In this document: in pieces, positions 34,048 to 42,710 of the stretch | Position numbering within the stretch: the stretch's first letter is position 1 | Layout: every line of letters begins with the position of its first letter | Assembly: GCA_036847185.1 (NCBI GenBank) | Contig: DAIUAM010000011.1 | Span: forward strand, 16,013 to 80,012 | Reading direction: 5' to 3' | DNA length: 64,000 nucleotides | Origin: UBA4738 sp002413305 | GTDB lineage: Bacteria > Actinomycetota > UBA4738 | Position numbers and translations under genes: made by a program | The notes under the pieces: model-generated | Told to the model about the DNA's origin: nothing | What the model saw: the letters and a program-made list of their open reading frames with translations, nothing else | The model's database searches: none

Positions 34048-35130
34048 ATGGAGCGGGACAAGATGCTGGACGTGACGCTGTCGCAGATCGAGCGGCAGTT
34101 CGGGAAGGGCGCGGTCATGCGTCTCGGTGAGCACCCAGCGGGACAAGGGGTCTCCGTGATCCCGACCGGATCCCTGGCGCTGGATGTCGCCCTGGGGATC
34201 GGCGGCATCCCCCGCGGCCGGATCGTCGAGGTGTTCGGGCCGGAGGGCTCGGGAAAGACCACCGTCTGCCTCCACGTCATCGCGGAGGCGCAGAAGATGG
34301 GCGGTATCGCGGTGTTCATCGACGCCGAACACGCCCTGGACCCCACCTACTCGCGGACGCTCGGGGTGAACATCGACGAGCTGCTGGTCTCCCAGCCGGA
34401 CAACGGCGAGCAGGCCCTGGAGATCGCGGACATGATGGTCCGGTCGGGCGCGGTCGACCTCATCGTCGTGGACTCCGTCGCCGCGCTGGTACCGCGGGCA
34501 GAGATCGAAGGCGAGATGGGTGATTCCCACGTCGGCCTCCAGGCCCGCCTGATGTCCCAGGCCATGCGGAAGCTGTCCGGGTCGCTGTCCCGGTTCGACA
34601 CTACCGCCCTGTTCATCAACCAGCTGCGGGAGAAGATCGGGGTCATGTTCGGCAACCCTGAGACCACCCCGGGCGGGCGGGCGCTCAAGTTCTACGCTTC
34701 GGTCCGCCTGGACGTCCGCAAGATCGACAACCTGAAAGACGGCGCCGAGGCCATCGGATCGCGGGTACGGGTGAAGGTCGTGAAGAACAAGCTGGCCCCT
34801 CCGTTCCGCCTGGCCGAGTTCGACATCGTGTACGGCAAGGGGATCTCGAAGGAGGGGAGCCTGCTCGACGTCGGGGTGGCCGCCGAGATCGTCAAGAAGA
34901 GCGGGTCGTGGTTCACCTACGAGGGCGACCAGCTCGGGCAGGGTCGTGAGAAGGCCAGGGACTTCCTGATCGAACACAAGGAGCTGGCCGCTGAGATCGA
35001 ACGCAAGGTCCGGGAGGCCGTGGGGCTCACCTCGTTCGGTGCGGACGAGGACGAGGTCATCGAGATCGACGCCGAAGCCGATGCCTCCAATGAGTCCGAG
35101 AGCGAGCCCGCCGGGGTTCCGGCAAGCTAA
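34048..35130 (+). CDS. recA: Recombinase RecA
   Basis: RecA drives homologous pairing and triggers LexA self-cleavage. With ATG at 34048 the protein is 360 residues and starts MERDKMLDVTLSQIERQFGKG, matching the family; GAGGAGGT lies seven bases upstream. An in-frame ATG at 33943 would add 35 Arg-rich residues; that stretch is more likely leader but cannot be excluded. Walker A is GPEGSGKT (64-71); MFGNPETTPGGRALKFYASVRLD is loop L2 and following. The C-terminus is acidic. No intein is present. Confidence 0.96.
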   Translation: MERDKMLDVTLSQIERQFGKGAVMRLGEHPAGQGVSVIPTGSLALDVALGIGGIPRGRIVEVFGPEGSGKTTVCLHVIAEAQKMGGIAVFIDAEHALDPTYSRTLGVNIDELLVSQPDNGEQALEIADMMVRSGAVDLIVVDSVAALVPRAEIEGEMGDSHVGLQARLMSQAMRKLSGSLSRFDTTALFINQLREKIGVMFGNPETTPGGRALKFYASVRLDVRKIDNLKDGAEAIGSRVRVKVVKNKLAPPFRLAEFDIVYGKGISKEGSLLDVGVAAEIVKKSGSWFTYEGDQLGQGREKARDFLIEHKELAAEIERKVREAVGLTSFGADEDEVIEIDAEADASNESESEPAGVPAS

Positions 35131-35149
35131 GGGGAAGGGGCTTCGCCGA

Positions 35150-35177
35150 ACCCCGGTGGGCTCCTTCCCACCGGGGT
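35150..35177 (+). terminator. Hairpin between recA and recX
   Basis: A perfect 11-bp stem (ACCCCGGTGGG at 35150-35160 with CCCACCGGGGT at 35167-35177) and a 6-base loop, with no T-run. In E. coli a hairpin at the same place lets only part of recA transcripts read into recX, and this one is well placed for the same job. Confidence 0.65.
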
Positions 35178-35193
35178 ATCCAAGGGGATCGTG

Positions 35194-35727
35194 ATGCGTG
35201 GAAGATCAGGGCGCTCGGCCTCCGCGGGGGTGGCGACGGGTCCGTCGGGAACCGCAAAGGATCGGGCGCTCCGCCTCCTCGCCGTCCGGTGGCGGAGTCG
35301 TGAGGAGATCCGGCGCCGCCTCCGGCAGGCCGGTTTCGAACCCGAGGCGATCGAGGCCGCCCTCGACGATCTGGAGCGAGCGGGCCTGGTGGAGGAGGAA
35401 CGGTTCGCCCGGGAGCTGGTGCGCGACCAGTCCACCCGACGGATGTCGGGCGAGCGCGTCATCCGGGCAGCGCTCCGTGAGAAGGGCGTCGCGGACCATG
35501 TCGCCGAGCACGCTCTGGCCGGACTGGGGGAGGACGCCGAGCGGGCGGCCGAGCTCGCGGCCCGGAAGGCGGCCAGGATGACCAGCCTCGAGCCGCAGGT
35601 CGCGTACCGGCGGCTGTTCGGCTTGCTGGTCCGGCGGGGGTTCTCGCCGGACGTCGCCCGGGAGGCGACCAGGTTGGCCTTGCGGGAGGCCTTCGCGGGC
35701 GCCTCGGCGCTCGACGAGGCGCCCTGA
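35194..35727 (+). CDS. recX: Regulatory protein RecX
   Basis: RecX binds RecA filaments and limits their activity. The protein is 177 residues from the ATG at 35194. After about 20 low-complexity residues come three tandem three-helix modules: RALRLLAVRWRSREEIRRRLRQAGF, RFARELVRDQSTRRMSGERVIRAALREKGV, and AYRRLFGLLVRRGFSPDVAREATR. AAGGGG is suitably placed before the ATG; a GTG three bases earlier is possible. It follows recA across a hairpin. Confidence 0.93.
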   Translation: MRGRSGRSASAGVATGPSGTAKDRALRLLAVRWRSREEIRRRLRQAGFEPEAIEAALDDLERAGLVEEERFARELVRDQSTRRMSGERVIRAALREKGVADHVAEHALAGLGEDAERAAELAARKAARMTSLEPQVAYRRLFGLLVRRGFSPDVAREATRLALREAFAGASALDEAP

Positions 35728-35979
35728 ACCGGGCTGGCTGGTCCCCGTCCAAGCTCACGGCGGCCTCACCACTCTTGCAACATGTCGCACCCCGCCGTAC
35801 ATTGGTGCGAACGAGACAGTGAACCGGTGGCTTCATCTGATTCAGCGAACGTGTTCGGATGACGAGACGTATGACCTCACATCAGGGTTCAGGTGACGTG
35901 GTGAAGCGGGACAGGTCGCGGGAGGGACCCAGGACCTGACCCGTTCGTCGTTCGTCCCATCCTCGCGGAAGCAGACAAG

Positions 35980-36002
35980 GCCGAGCCGGTGCCTGGCTCG
36001 GC
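35980..36002 (+). terminator. Hairpin in the rny leader
   Basis: An 8-bp stem GCCGAGCC (35980-35987) with GGCTCGGC (35995-36002), followed by TTTCGTCGTTT, 31 bases before rny. It could end recX transcription or attenuate rny. The rest of the 306-bp recX-rny gap shows no clear promoter. Confidence 0.5.
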
Positions 36003-36033
36003 TTTCGTCGTTTGCGGACCACAGGAGGACCTG

Positions 36034-37566
36034 ATGAAGGACGCGATCGTCGCGGTGATCGCCCTGGTTGCCGGCGCGGCCGTGGGTCTCGCCGTCTACC
36101 GTTCGGTGACCGGCAGGCGGGTCGACACCGCGGAGGCCAGGGCGACCAGGCTGATGGCCGAAGCGGAGAAGGAGGCGGAGACCCGGGTTCGCCTCGCACT
36201 GGGCGAGGTGAAGGAGGAGATCTCCGGCATGCGCCGGGAGGCCGAAGCCGATCTTCGGGCTCGCCGGGAGGAGGTCAAGAAGCTGGAGGACCGGCTGACC
36301 CGCCGCGAGGAGGGCGCCGAGGCCGAGGCCGCGGAGCTGGAGGCGAAGGAGGAACGGCTCGAACGGGCAGGCCGGGAGCTGCAGCGGATGCGGGGGGGCC
36401 TGGAGAAGGCGGCTGCGGAGCATCGCCAGGAGCTCGAACGGATCAGCCACCTCACGGCCTCGGAGGCCAGGGAGTCACTGGTCGCCCAAGTCGTGGACGA
36501 GGCGAAGCGGGACGCCATGGCCACGGTTCGGGAGATCGAGCAGCAGGCCCGGGAGGAGGGCGAGAAGCGGGCCCGCAAGATCGTCACCATCGCCATCCAG
36601 CGGGTCGCCTCAGAGCAGACCGCCGAGTCGACGGTGTCGGTGTTCTCGCTGCCGAGCGACGACATGAAGGGACGGATCATCGGTCGCGAGGGCCGCAACA
36701 TCCGAGCCTTCGAAGCGCTCACCGGGGTGAACCTGATCATCGACGACACCCCGGAAGCGGTGGTCCTGTCGTGCTTCGATCCCGTTCGACGGGAGGTCGC
36801 CCGGCTCACCCTAGAGAAGCTCGTCTCCGACGGGCGCATCCATCCTGCCCGGATCGAAGAGGCCTACGAGCGCTCCACCGGCGAGGTCGAGGAGCAGATC
36901 AAGCGGGCCGGGCAGGACGCCCTGGCCGAGGTGGGGATCACGGACATGCATCCCGAGATGGTGAAGGTGCTCGGCCGGCTGCAGTACCGCACCTCCTACG
37001 GGCAGAACGTCCTCCGGCACCTGGTCGAAGCCGCCCACATTGGCGCCGCGCTCGCCGCGGAGCTGGGCGTCGACCCGAAGCTGGTCAAGCGCTGCGCGCT
37101 CCTGCACGACATCGGCAAAGCCGTTACCCACGAGGTCGAGGGATCCCACGCGCTGATCGGCGCCGAGCTGGCCCGGCGGCTGAAGGAATCGCCGGAGGTC
37201 GTGCACGCCATCGAGTCGCACCACGGAGAGGTCGAACAGCGCACGATCGAGGCGGTCCTCGCCCAGACGGCCGATGCGATCTCCGGGGGCAGGCCGGGCG
37301 CTCGGCGGGAGTCGCTGGAGACCTACGTGAAGCGGCTGGAGCGGCTGGAGGAGATCTGCACCTCCTATCCCGGCGTGGAGAAGACCTTCGCCATGCAGGC
37401 CGGGCGGGAGGTGCGGGTCATGGTCAAGCCGCAGCAGCTCGACGACGTCGGCGTGCAGGTACTGGCCCGCGACATCGCCAAGCAGGTAGAAGAGGAGCTG
37501 CAATACCCGGGGCAGATCAAGATCACGGTGGTGCGGGAGCTCCGGGCGGTCGAATACGCGAAGTGA
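36034..37566 (+). CDS. rny: Ribonuclease Y
   Basis: A membrane-anchored endoribonuclease that starts mRNA decay in many Gram-positives. The 510 residues comprise an N-terminal membrane helix (MKDAIVAVIALVAGAAVGLAV), a long Glu/Ala/Arg coiled coil (about 25-190), a KH domain (DDMKGRIIGREGRNIRAFEALTG), and an HD domain with HD in LLHDIGKAVTHE. The ATG at 36034 puts the helix at the N-terminus and has GGAGGA upstream. The recX-rny-miaB order resembles Firmicutes and early-branching actinobacteria; many high-GC actinobacteria rely on RNase E instead. Confidence 0.96.
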   Translation: MKDAIVAVIALVAGAAVGLAVYRSVTGRRVDTAEARATRLMAEAEKEAETRVRLALGEVKEEISGMRREAEADLRARREEVKKLEDRLTRREEGAEAEAAELEAKEERLERAGRELQRMRGGLEKAAAEHRQELERISHLTASEARESLVAQVVDEAKRDAMATVREIEQQAREEGEKRARKIVTIAIQRVASEQTAESTVSVFSLPSDDMKGRIIGREGRNIRAFEALTGVNLIIDDTPEAVVLSCFDPVRREVARLTLEKLVSDGRIHPARIEEAYERSTGEVEEQIKRAGQDALAEVGITDMHPEMVKVLGRLQYRTSYGQNVLRHLVEAAHIGAALAAELGVDPKLVKRCALLHDIGKAVTHEVEGSHALIGAELARRLKESPEVVHAIESHHGEVEQRTIEAVLAQTADAISGGRPGARRESLETYVKRLERLEEICTSYPGVEKTFAMQAGREVRVMVKPQQLDDVGVQVLARDIAKQVEEELQYPGQIKITVVRELRAVEYAK

Positions 37567-37589
37567 GGCGGCGGTCCCGGGTTCCGGGT

Positions 37590-37608
37590 CCCTGAACCGG
37601 GTTCAGGG
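37590..37608 (+). terminator. Hairpin after rny
   Basis: CCCTGAAC (37590-37597) pairs with GTTCAGGG (37601-37608) around a 3-base loop, 24 bases after the rny stop. No T-run follows. A modest terminator candidate. Confidence 0.4.
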
Positions 37609-37654
37609 GTTCGAGCCGGAACCTGGGCTCGTTTCGCTGGAGGCGGGAGGGTAC

Positions 37655-38260
37655 ATGTTCGGGCGAGAGCGAAAGGGGGTCTTTGTCATGACCGAACCCG
37701 CTCACACGTACGACACGCCTGCCCAGCAGTACACGGGCCCCACCGCGGTGACGCCGGTGACCACCAGAGCGAAGATGCCCGTGGGGAGCCTGATCCTCCG
37801 GATCGTCCTCACGCTGGCCGGCGCGGCCGGCCTGATCGTCGGCGCGTTCCTGAACTGGATACGGGGCACGACCACCGCCGGCGTCGACCTCTCCGCGAAG
37901 GTCTACGTCACCACGGAGTTCGCCCACCACTCGACCTTCTACAAGACGGCCGGGTTCGCGATGATCGGGGCCGGTTTGGTGACCATCGTCGGCCTCGCAG
38001 CGCGTGGCGGGTGGGTCACCCGGGTCGCCGGCGCGCTTGGCATCGTCGGCTTCGTGCTGTTCGTCATCCAGTTGTACCGGGCCCCGAACGTCTCCCTTCC
38101 GAGCGCGATCGGGCTGGGAGCGTGGGTGTGCCTGGCCGGTGGCGTGGTGGCGCTGATCGGTGGGTTCTTCGGGACCAGGACGCGGGCGGTCGGAGCGGCG
38201 TCAGCCGCGCCCCCGTATCGGGAAGTGCCGCCGCCCGCAGCGACGACGACCAACCCGTAG
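37655..38260 (+). CDS. Four-helix membrane protein of unknown function
   Basis: A 201-residue integral membrane protein. A polar N-terminus (about 40 residues, Thr/Pro/Tyr-rich) precedes four hydrophobic segments near residues 45-68, 98-115, 121-140 and 148-170, and the C-terminus is Ala/Pro-rich and polar. There is an exposed loop between segments 1 and 2 (WIRGTTTAGVDLSAKVYVTTEFAHHS). GGGAGGG precedes the ATG at 37655; an internal ATG at 37688 also has a purine-rich site. No domain is recognised. Confidence 0.7.
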   Translation: MFGRERKGVFVMTEPAHTYDTPAQQYTGPTAVTPVTTRAKMPVGSLILRIVLTLAGAAGLIVGAFLNWIRGTTTAGVDLSAKVYVTTEFAHHSTFYKTAGFAMIGAGLVTIVGLAARGGWVTRVAGALGIVGFVLFVIQLYRAPNVSLPSAIGLGAWVCLAGGVVALIGGFFGTRTRAVGAASAAPPYREVPPPAATTTNP

Positions 38261-38322
38261 CGCCGGGACCACCCGGCAGGTCCTCCAGGGTGGCGGCCGG
38301 CCACTCCACTAGACTCGGTGGC

Positions 38323-39684
38323 GTGACCGGCCGCTACCTCATCAGCACCTTCGGCTGCCAGATGAACGAGCACGACTCCGAGCGGATCGCCGGCGTGCTG
38401 GAGAGCGACGGCTACGTCTCCACGAGCGACGCCGAGGATGCGGAGATCGTCGTCCTCAACACGTGCGCGATCCGGGAGAACGCCGACCGCCGGCTGTACG
38501 GCGCCCTCGGTCACCTGAAGCCGCTCAAGGATCGCCGACCCCGGATGAGGATCGTGGTGGCCGGCTGCCTGGCCCAGAAGGATCAGGGGGCCATCCAGGC
38601 GAAGGCGCCGTGGGTGGACGTGGTCATCGGCACGCATGCGTTGCCGTCGCTTCTGGCGCTGGTCCGGGCGGCCGAACGCGACGGCCCGCAGATGGACGTT
38701 CGCGAGTACACGGAGGTCTTCCCCAGCGCGCTTCCGGCCCGCCGCGGTTCGAAACACCATGCGTGGGTGAGCGTCAGCGTCGGCTGCGACAACCGCTGCA
38801 CGTTCTGCATCGTCCCGCTGGTCCGCGGCCCGCAGCTGTCCCGTTCGATCGGCGACATCCTGGCGGAGGTCCATGGCCTGGCGCGGCAGGGCGTGGTCGA
38901 AGTGACCCTACTGGGCCAGAACGTGAACACCTACGGCCGGGACCTCACGGCGCCGGACTCGCCCTCCCGGCCTCGGTTCGCCGAGCTGCTCCGAGCGGTG
39001 AACGAGATCGACGGCATCCGCCGGATCCGGTTCACCAGCCCGCACCCGCACGACTTCACCGATGACGTGGTCCAGGCCATGGCGGAGAGCGATCGGGTCT
39101 GCGAGCACATCCACTTCCCCCTGCAGTCCGGTTCCGACCGGGTGCTTCGGGCCATGAAGCGCTCGTACCGCGCGGAACGCTACCTCTCATGGCTTGCCCG
39201 GATCCGCGAGGCAGTGCCGGCCATGGCGGTGACGACCGACATCATCGTCGGCTTCCCCGGCGAGACCGAGGAGGACTTCGCCGGGACGATGCGGGTGGTC
39301 GAGGCGGCCCGGTTCGACGCGGCGTTCACATTCCAGTACTCGCCCCGCCCCGGTACCCCGGCCGGCTCGTACCCGAACCGGCTGCCCAAGGCGGTCGTTC
39401 AGGAGCGGTTCGACCGGTTGGTGGAGCTGCAGGAGCGGATCTCGCTGGAGCGCAACCGGGAACTGATCGGAGACGTGGTCGAGGTGCTGGTCGAAGGGGA
39501 GGGCCGGAAGGGGAACCTGAAGGCCAGGTCGCGGACCAACAAGCTGGTCCATATGTCGGGTGAGGTGCCGGCCGGGTCGTTCGCCTGGGTCGAGCTGGAC
39601 GAAGCGCATCCCCACCACCTGGCCGGGCGGCTCGTAGAGGCCCCGGCCGCCGCCGTGGCCGCCGTGGCCGCCGTGGTGGCGTGA
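38323..39684 (+). CDS. miaB: tRNA-2-methylthio-N6-dimethylallyladenosine synthase
   Basis: MiaB adds the methylthio group to i6A37 of tRNAs, after MiaA. The 453-residue protein has the N-terminal MTTase domain with three cluster cysteines (Cys12, Cys48, Cys82), the radical-SAM motif C-x3-C-x2-C at Cys155, Cys159 and Cys162 (CDNRCTFC), and a C-terminal TRAM domain. The GTG at 38323 (VTGRYLISTFGCQMN) fits the family. The last residues (AAAVAAVAAVVA) come from a short GCCGTGGCC repeat. The stop overlaps miaA by four bases. Confidence 0.96.
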   Translation: MTGRYLISTFGCQMNEHDSERIAGVLESDGYVSTSDAEDAEIVVLNTCAIRENADRRLYGALGHLKPLKDRRPRMRIVVAGCLAQKDQGAIQAKAPWVDVVIGTHALPSLLALVRAAERDGPQMDVREYTEVFPSALPARRGSKHHAWVSVSVGCDNRCTFCIVPLVRGPQLSRSIGDILAEVHGLARQGVVEVTLLGQNVNTYGRDLTAPDSPSRPRFAELLRAVNEIDGIRRIRFTSPHPHDFTDDVVQAMAESDRVCEHIHFPLQSGSDRVLRAMKRSYRAERYLSWLARIREAVPAMAVTTDIIVGFPGETEEDFAGTMRVVEAARFDAAFTFQYSPRPGTPAGSYPNRLPKAVVQERFDRLVELQERISLERNRELIGDVVEVLVEGEGRKGNLKARSRTNKLVHMSGEVPAGSFAWVELDEAHPHHLAGRLVEAPAAAVAAVAAVVA

Positions 39685-40646
39685 GCGCCCCCACTCCGCT
39701 CCTCGCTCTGGTCGGCCCCACCGCTTCCGGCAAGACAGAGGCTGCGTTCTTGATCGCCGGGCGTCTGGGTGCCGAGGTCGTCTCCGTGGATTCGATGCTC
39801 GTGTACCGGGGGATGGACGTGGGGACGGCGAAGCCGACGACGGAGCAGCGCGAACGGGTACCGCACCACCTGATCGACCTGGCCGAGCCCGAGGAAGCAT
39901 TCTCGGTGGCCCGGTTCCAGGAGCTCGCGTTCGGGGCGATACGAGGGATCCGTGCGCGTGGCCGGACGCCGCTCCTTGTCGGGGGGGGCGGCCTGTACTA
40001 CCGGGCGGTGGTGGACCGGCTGGACTTCCCGGGGACCGATCCCCCCATCCGCGAACTCCTCCTGACCGAGGCCAGCGCGGTGGGCGCGGAGGGCTTGTAC
40101 CGGCGGCTGTCGTCGCTCGACCCGGTCGCCGCGGGGCGGATCGAACCGGGCAACGTGCGCCGGACGGTCCGGGCGCTGGAAGTGGCGGCCATCACCGGCC
40201 GGCCGTTCTCGAGCTACGCGGAGGCATGGGAGCGATTCCCCACCGGGGCCGTTCGGGCGGCCGGCATCCGGCTCGACCGCCGTGACCTGCGGGAACGCAT
40301 CGAGCGGCGGGTCGAGGACATGCTGCCCGGGCTGGCGGCGGAGACCGAAGCGCTGATGGCGCGAGGATCCGGCGGCTTCCTCACTTCTTCGCAGGCCATC
40401 GGCTACGCTGAGATGGTGGCCTGCCTGGAGGGGAGGATGACGCGGTCCGAAGCCGCCGCCTCCACCGTTCGCAGGACGAACGCCCTCGCTCGCCGGCAGA
40501 TGGCCTGGCTGCGGCGCGACCCACGGATCCGGTGGTTCGACGCGGGCCCGGAAGGTGCGCTCGGCGCGGCCGGCCCCGTCGCGGAATATCTGGCGGGCGG
40601 CGAACCGGATACGGACGAAGGCGGCATGGGCGGAACGGGAGCTTGA
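39681..40646 (+). CDS. miaA: tRNA dimethylallyltransferase
   Basis: MiaA transfers the dimethylallyl group from DMAPP to A37 of UNN-reading tRNAs. The 321-residue protein has the P-loop GPTASGKT, VSVDSMLVYRGMDVGTAKP, HHLIDLAEP, VGGGGLYYRAVV and the C-terminal QAIGYAEMVACLEG. It uses DMAPP, an isoprenoid made downstream of IspG. GTG start overlapping miaB. Confidence 0.96.
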   Translation: MSAPTPLLALVGPTASGKTEAAFLIAGRLGAEVVSVDSMLVYRGMDVGTAKPTTEQRERVPHHLIDLAEPEEAFSVARFQELAFGAIRGIRARGRTPLLVGGGGLYYRAVVDRLDFPGTDPPIRELLLTEASAVGAEGLYRRLSSLDPVAAGRIEPGNVRRTVRALEVAAITGRPFSSYAEAWERFPTGAVRAAGIRLDRRDLRERIERRVEDMLPGLAAETEALMARGSGGFLTSSQAIGYAEMVACLEGRMTRSEAAASTVRRTNALARRQMAWLRRDPRIRWFDAGPEGALGAAGPVAEYLAGGEPDTDEGGMGGTGA

Positions 40647-40648
40647 GG

Positions 40649-41524
40649 ATGCGGATCGCGAAGTATCACGGGACCGGCAACGACTTCGTGATGCTGGAGG
40701 ACCTCGCGGACCGGGTGACGCCGACGCCGGAGCTCGTGCGGGCGCTGTGCGACCGGCGGTTCGGGGTCGGCGGCGACGGGTTGATCCGCGTCGCACCCGC
40801 CCATGGGGCGGATTTCTTCATGGACTACTGGAACGCGAACGGCGAGGTGGCCGAGATGTGCGGGAACGGCATCCGGTGCCTAGGTAAGCTCGTCCACGAC
40901 GAGGGCCTCACCGCCCGGGAGGAGCTCGACGTGCTGACCCGGGCCGGCGTGAAGCACCTCGTCCTGGAGATCGGCGACGGCCGGGTCCGGCGGGTGACCG
41001 TGGACATGGGCCCGCCGGCCTTCGAGCGTGCGGCGATCCCCATGACGGGCGATCCACAGGACCGGTTCCTTCTGGGCCAGATCGAAGCCGGCGACCGAGC
41101 GTTCACCGCTTCCGCCCTGTCCATGGGGAACCCGCACTGCGTGCTGTTCCTGGAGCCGTCGGACGATCTGGCCGAGATGGACGTGGCCTGGATCGGACGG
41201 GCCGTCGAACGTTCCCCGCTGTTCCCGAACAGGGCGAACGTGGAGTTCATCGCCGTGGAGGACGGCCGGATCCGCCTCCGGGTCTGGGAGCGGGGATCCG
41301 GCGAGACCATGGCGTGCGGGACCGGGGCCTGCGCGGCCCTGGTGGCCTGCGCCCAAGCGGGCCTCACCTCGCGCCGGGCGGAGGTCGAGTTCCCCGGCGG
41401 GCTGCTGGAGGTCGATTGGCGCGAGGACGACCATGTGTTCCTGTCCGGCCCGGCCGTGTGCGTGTTCCGGGCCGAGGTGGACGAGGCGTGGTTGGCGCAG
41501 CTCCAGGCAGGGGTGGCCCGGTGA
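40649..41524 (+). CDS. dapF: Diaminopimelate epimerase
   Basis: DapF converts LL- to meso-diaminopimelate, a peptidoglycan and lysine precursor. The 291-residue protein has FHGTGNDF-like YHGTGNDFVML, the first active-site Cys71 in EMCGNGIRC and the second, Cys223, in MACGTGACA, as expected. The last codons lie in the first copy of a 35-bp tandem duplication. ATG start two bases after miaA. Confidence 0.96.
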   Translation: MRIAKYHGTGNDFVMLEDLADRVTPTPELVRALCDRRFGVGGDGLIRVAPAHGADFFMDYWNANGEVAEMCGNGIRCLGKLVHDEGLTAREELDVLTRAGVKHLVLEIGDGRVRRVTVDMGPPAFERAAIPMTGDPQDRFLLGQIEAGDRAFTASALSMGNPHCVLFLEPSDDLAEMDVAWIGRAVERSPLFPNRANVEFIAVEDGRIRLRVWERGSGETMACGTGACAALVACAQAGLTSRRAEVEFPGGLLEVDWREDDHVFLSGPAVCVFRAEVDEAWLAQLQAGVAR

Positions 41525-41564
41525 GGTTCGCGCAGCTCCAGGCAGGGGTGGCCCGGTGAGGTTC
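41495..41564 (+). repeat. 35-bp perfect tandem duplication across the dapF/dapL junction
   Basis: Bases 41495-41529 and 41530-41564 are identical. Each copy starts GCGCAGCTCCAGG and ends GGTGAGGTTC. The dapF stop is in copy one and the dapL start in copy two, so neither coding sequence is broken. Confidence 0.97.
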
Positions 41565-42710
41565 GCCGACCGCGTGGCGAGCCTCCCGCCGTATCTCTTC
41601 GCCGAGCTCGACCGACGGGTCGCCGCGAAGCGGGCCACGGGCGCCGACGTGATCTCGCTCGGGGTCGGCGATCCCGACCTGCCCACCCCGGAGCACGTCG
41701 TGCGCGCTCTCCAGGAGGCCGCGGGGGATCCTTCGACCCACCGCTACCCCTCCTACTATGGGCTCCCCGAGCTCCGCGAGGCCATCGCGGGCTGGTACGG
41801 GACGCGGTTCGGGGTTGAGCTCGACCCCGCCACCGAGGTCCTGCCGCTGATCGGGTCGAAGGAGGGGATCGCGCATCTGTCCTTCTCGGTGCTCGGGCCG
41901 GGCGACGAAGCGCTGATCCCGGATCCCGGCTACCCCGTGTACGCGACCAGCACCATGCTCGCCGGCGGGCGGCCGGTCGGGTTCCCTCTGGACGCGTCCA
42001 ACCGCTTCCTGCCGGACTTCGACACCCTGCCGGTGACCGAGGCGACGAGGGTGCTGTGGCTCGGGTACCCGAACAACCCGACGGCGGCCGTGGCCGACCT
42101 CGGCTTCTTCGAGCGGGCGGTGTCGTTCGCCCGCCGGCACGACCTGCTGCTGGCCCATGACGCCGCGTACACGGAGATCACCTTCGACGGCTACGTGGCC
42201 CCGAGCGCGCTGCAGGCCCCGGGCGCGAAGGACGTGACGATCGAGTTCGGTTCGCTCTCCAAGACGTACAACATGACCGGTTGGCGGATCGGATACGCGG
42301 TCGGGAACGCGGCGGCCGTCGGCGCGCTGGCCACCCTGAAGACGAACCTGGACTCGGGGATCTTCAACGCGGTCCAGTGGGCGGCCATCGCCGCGATCGC
42401 CGGGCCGCAGGACCACGTCGAACAGGTGCGGGCCATCTACCAGAAGCGGCGGGACCTGGTGGTGTCGGCCTTCCAGGAGATCGGTATCTCGCTCGAGCCG
42501 CCGCTCGGTTCGGTCTACGTGTGGGTCCCCGTCCCGGAGGGCCGGACGTCCCAAGGGTTCGCGGCCGAACTACTGGAGGAGGCGGCCGTGATCGTCGCGC
42601 CGGGCACCGGGTACGGCGATCACGGGGAGGGATTCGTCAGGATCTCGCTGACCATCGACGACGCGCGGATCGAAGAGGCCATGGGCCGGATCCGCGAGCG
42701 GATGGCGTGA
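41556..42710 (+). CDS. dapL: LL-diaminopimelate aminotransferase-type class I/II aminotransferase
   Basis: A 384-residue fold-type I PLP enzyme. ISLGVGDPDLPTPEHVV, GSKEGIAHLSFSVLGPGDEALIPDPGYPVY, the aspartate in AHDAAYTEI, and the PLP lysine in GSLSKTYNMTGWRIGY match the LL-DAP aminotransferase/AlaT-like group. It would turn tetrahydrodipicolinate directly into LL-DAP. The location directly after dapF, and the absence of dapC/dapD/dapE in the window, favour the DapL role, but other substrates are possible. I chose GTG 41556, in the second copy of the duplication, whose context (CCGGTGAGGTTC) mirrors the original overlap. Confidence 0.85.
   Translation: MRFADRVASLPPYLFAELDRRVAAKRATGADVISLGVGDPDLPTPEHVVRALQEAAGDPSTHRYPSYYGLPELREAIAGWYGTRFGVELDPATEVLPLIGSKEGIAHLSFSVLGPGDEALIPDPGYPVYATSTMLAGGRPVGFPLDASNRFLPDFDTLPVTEATRVLWLGYPNNPTAAVADLGFFERAVSFARRHDLLLAHDAAYTEITFDGYVAPSALQAPGAKDVTIEFGSLSKTYNMTGWRIGYAVGNAAAVGALATLKTNLDSGIFNAVQWAAIAAIAGPQDHVEQVRAIYQKRRDLVVSAFQEIGISLEPPLGSVYVWVPVPEGRTSQGFAAELLEEAAVIVAPGTGYGDHGEGFVRISLTIDDARIEEAMGRIRERMA

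Noticed and set aside
35846..35857. CGAACGTGTTCG upstream of rny as a LexA box
   Set aside because: The half sites are separated by two bases instead of four, and no promoter is next to it.
39645..39684. GCCGTGGCC repeats at the miaB end as a regulatory repeat
   Set aside because: They are in-frame Ala/Val codons at a protein tail; simple slippage explains them.
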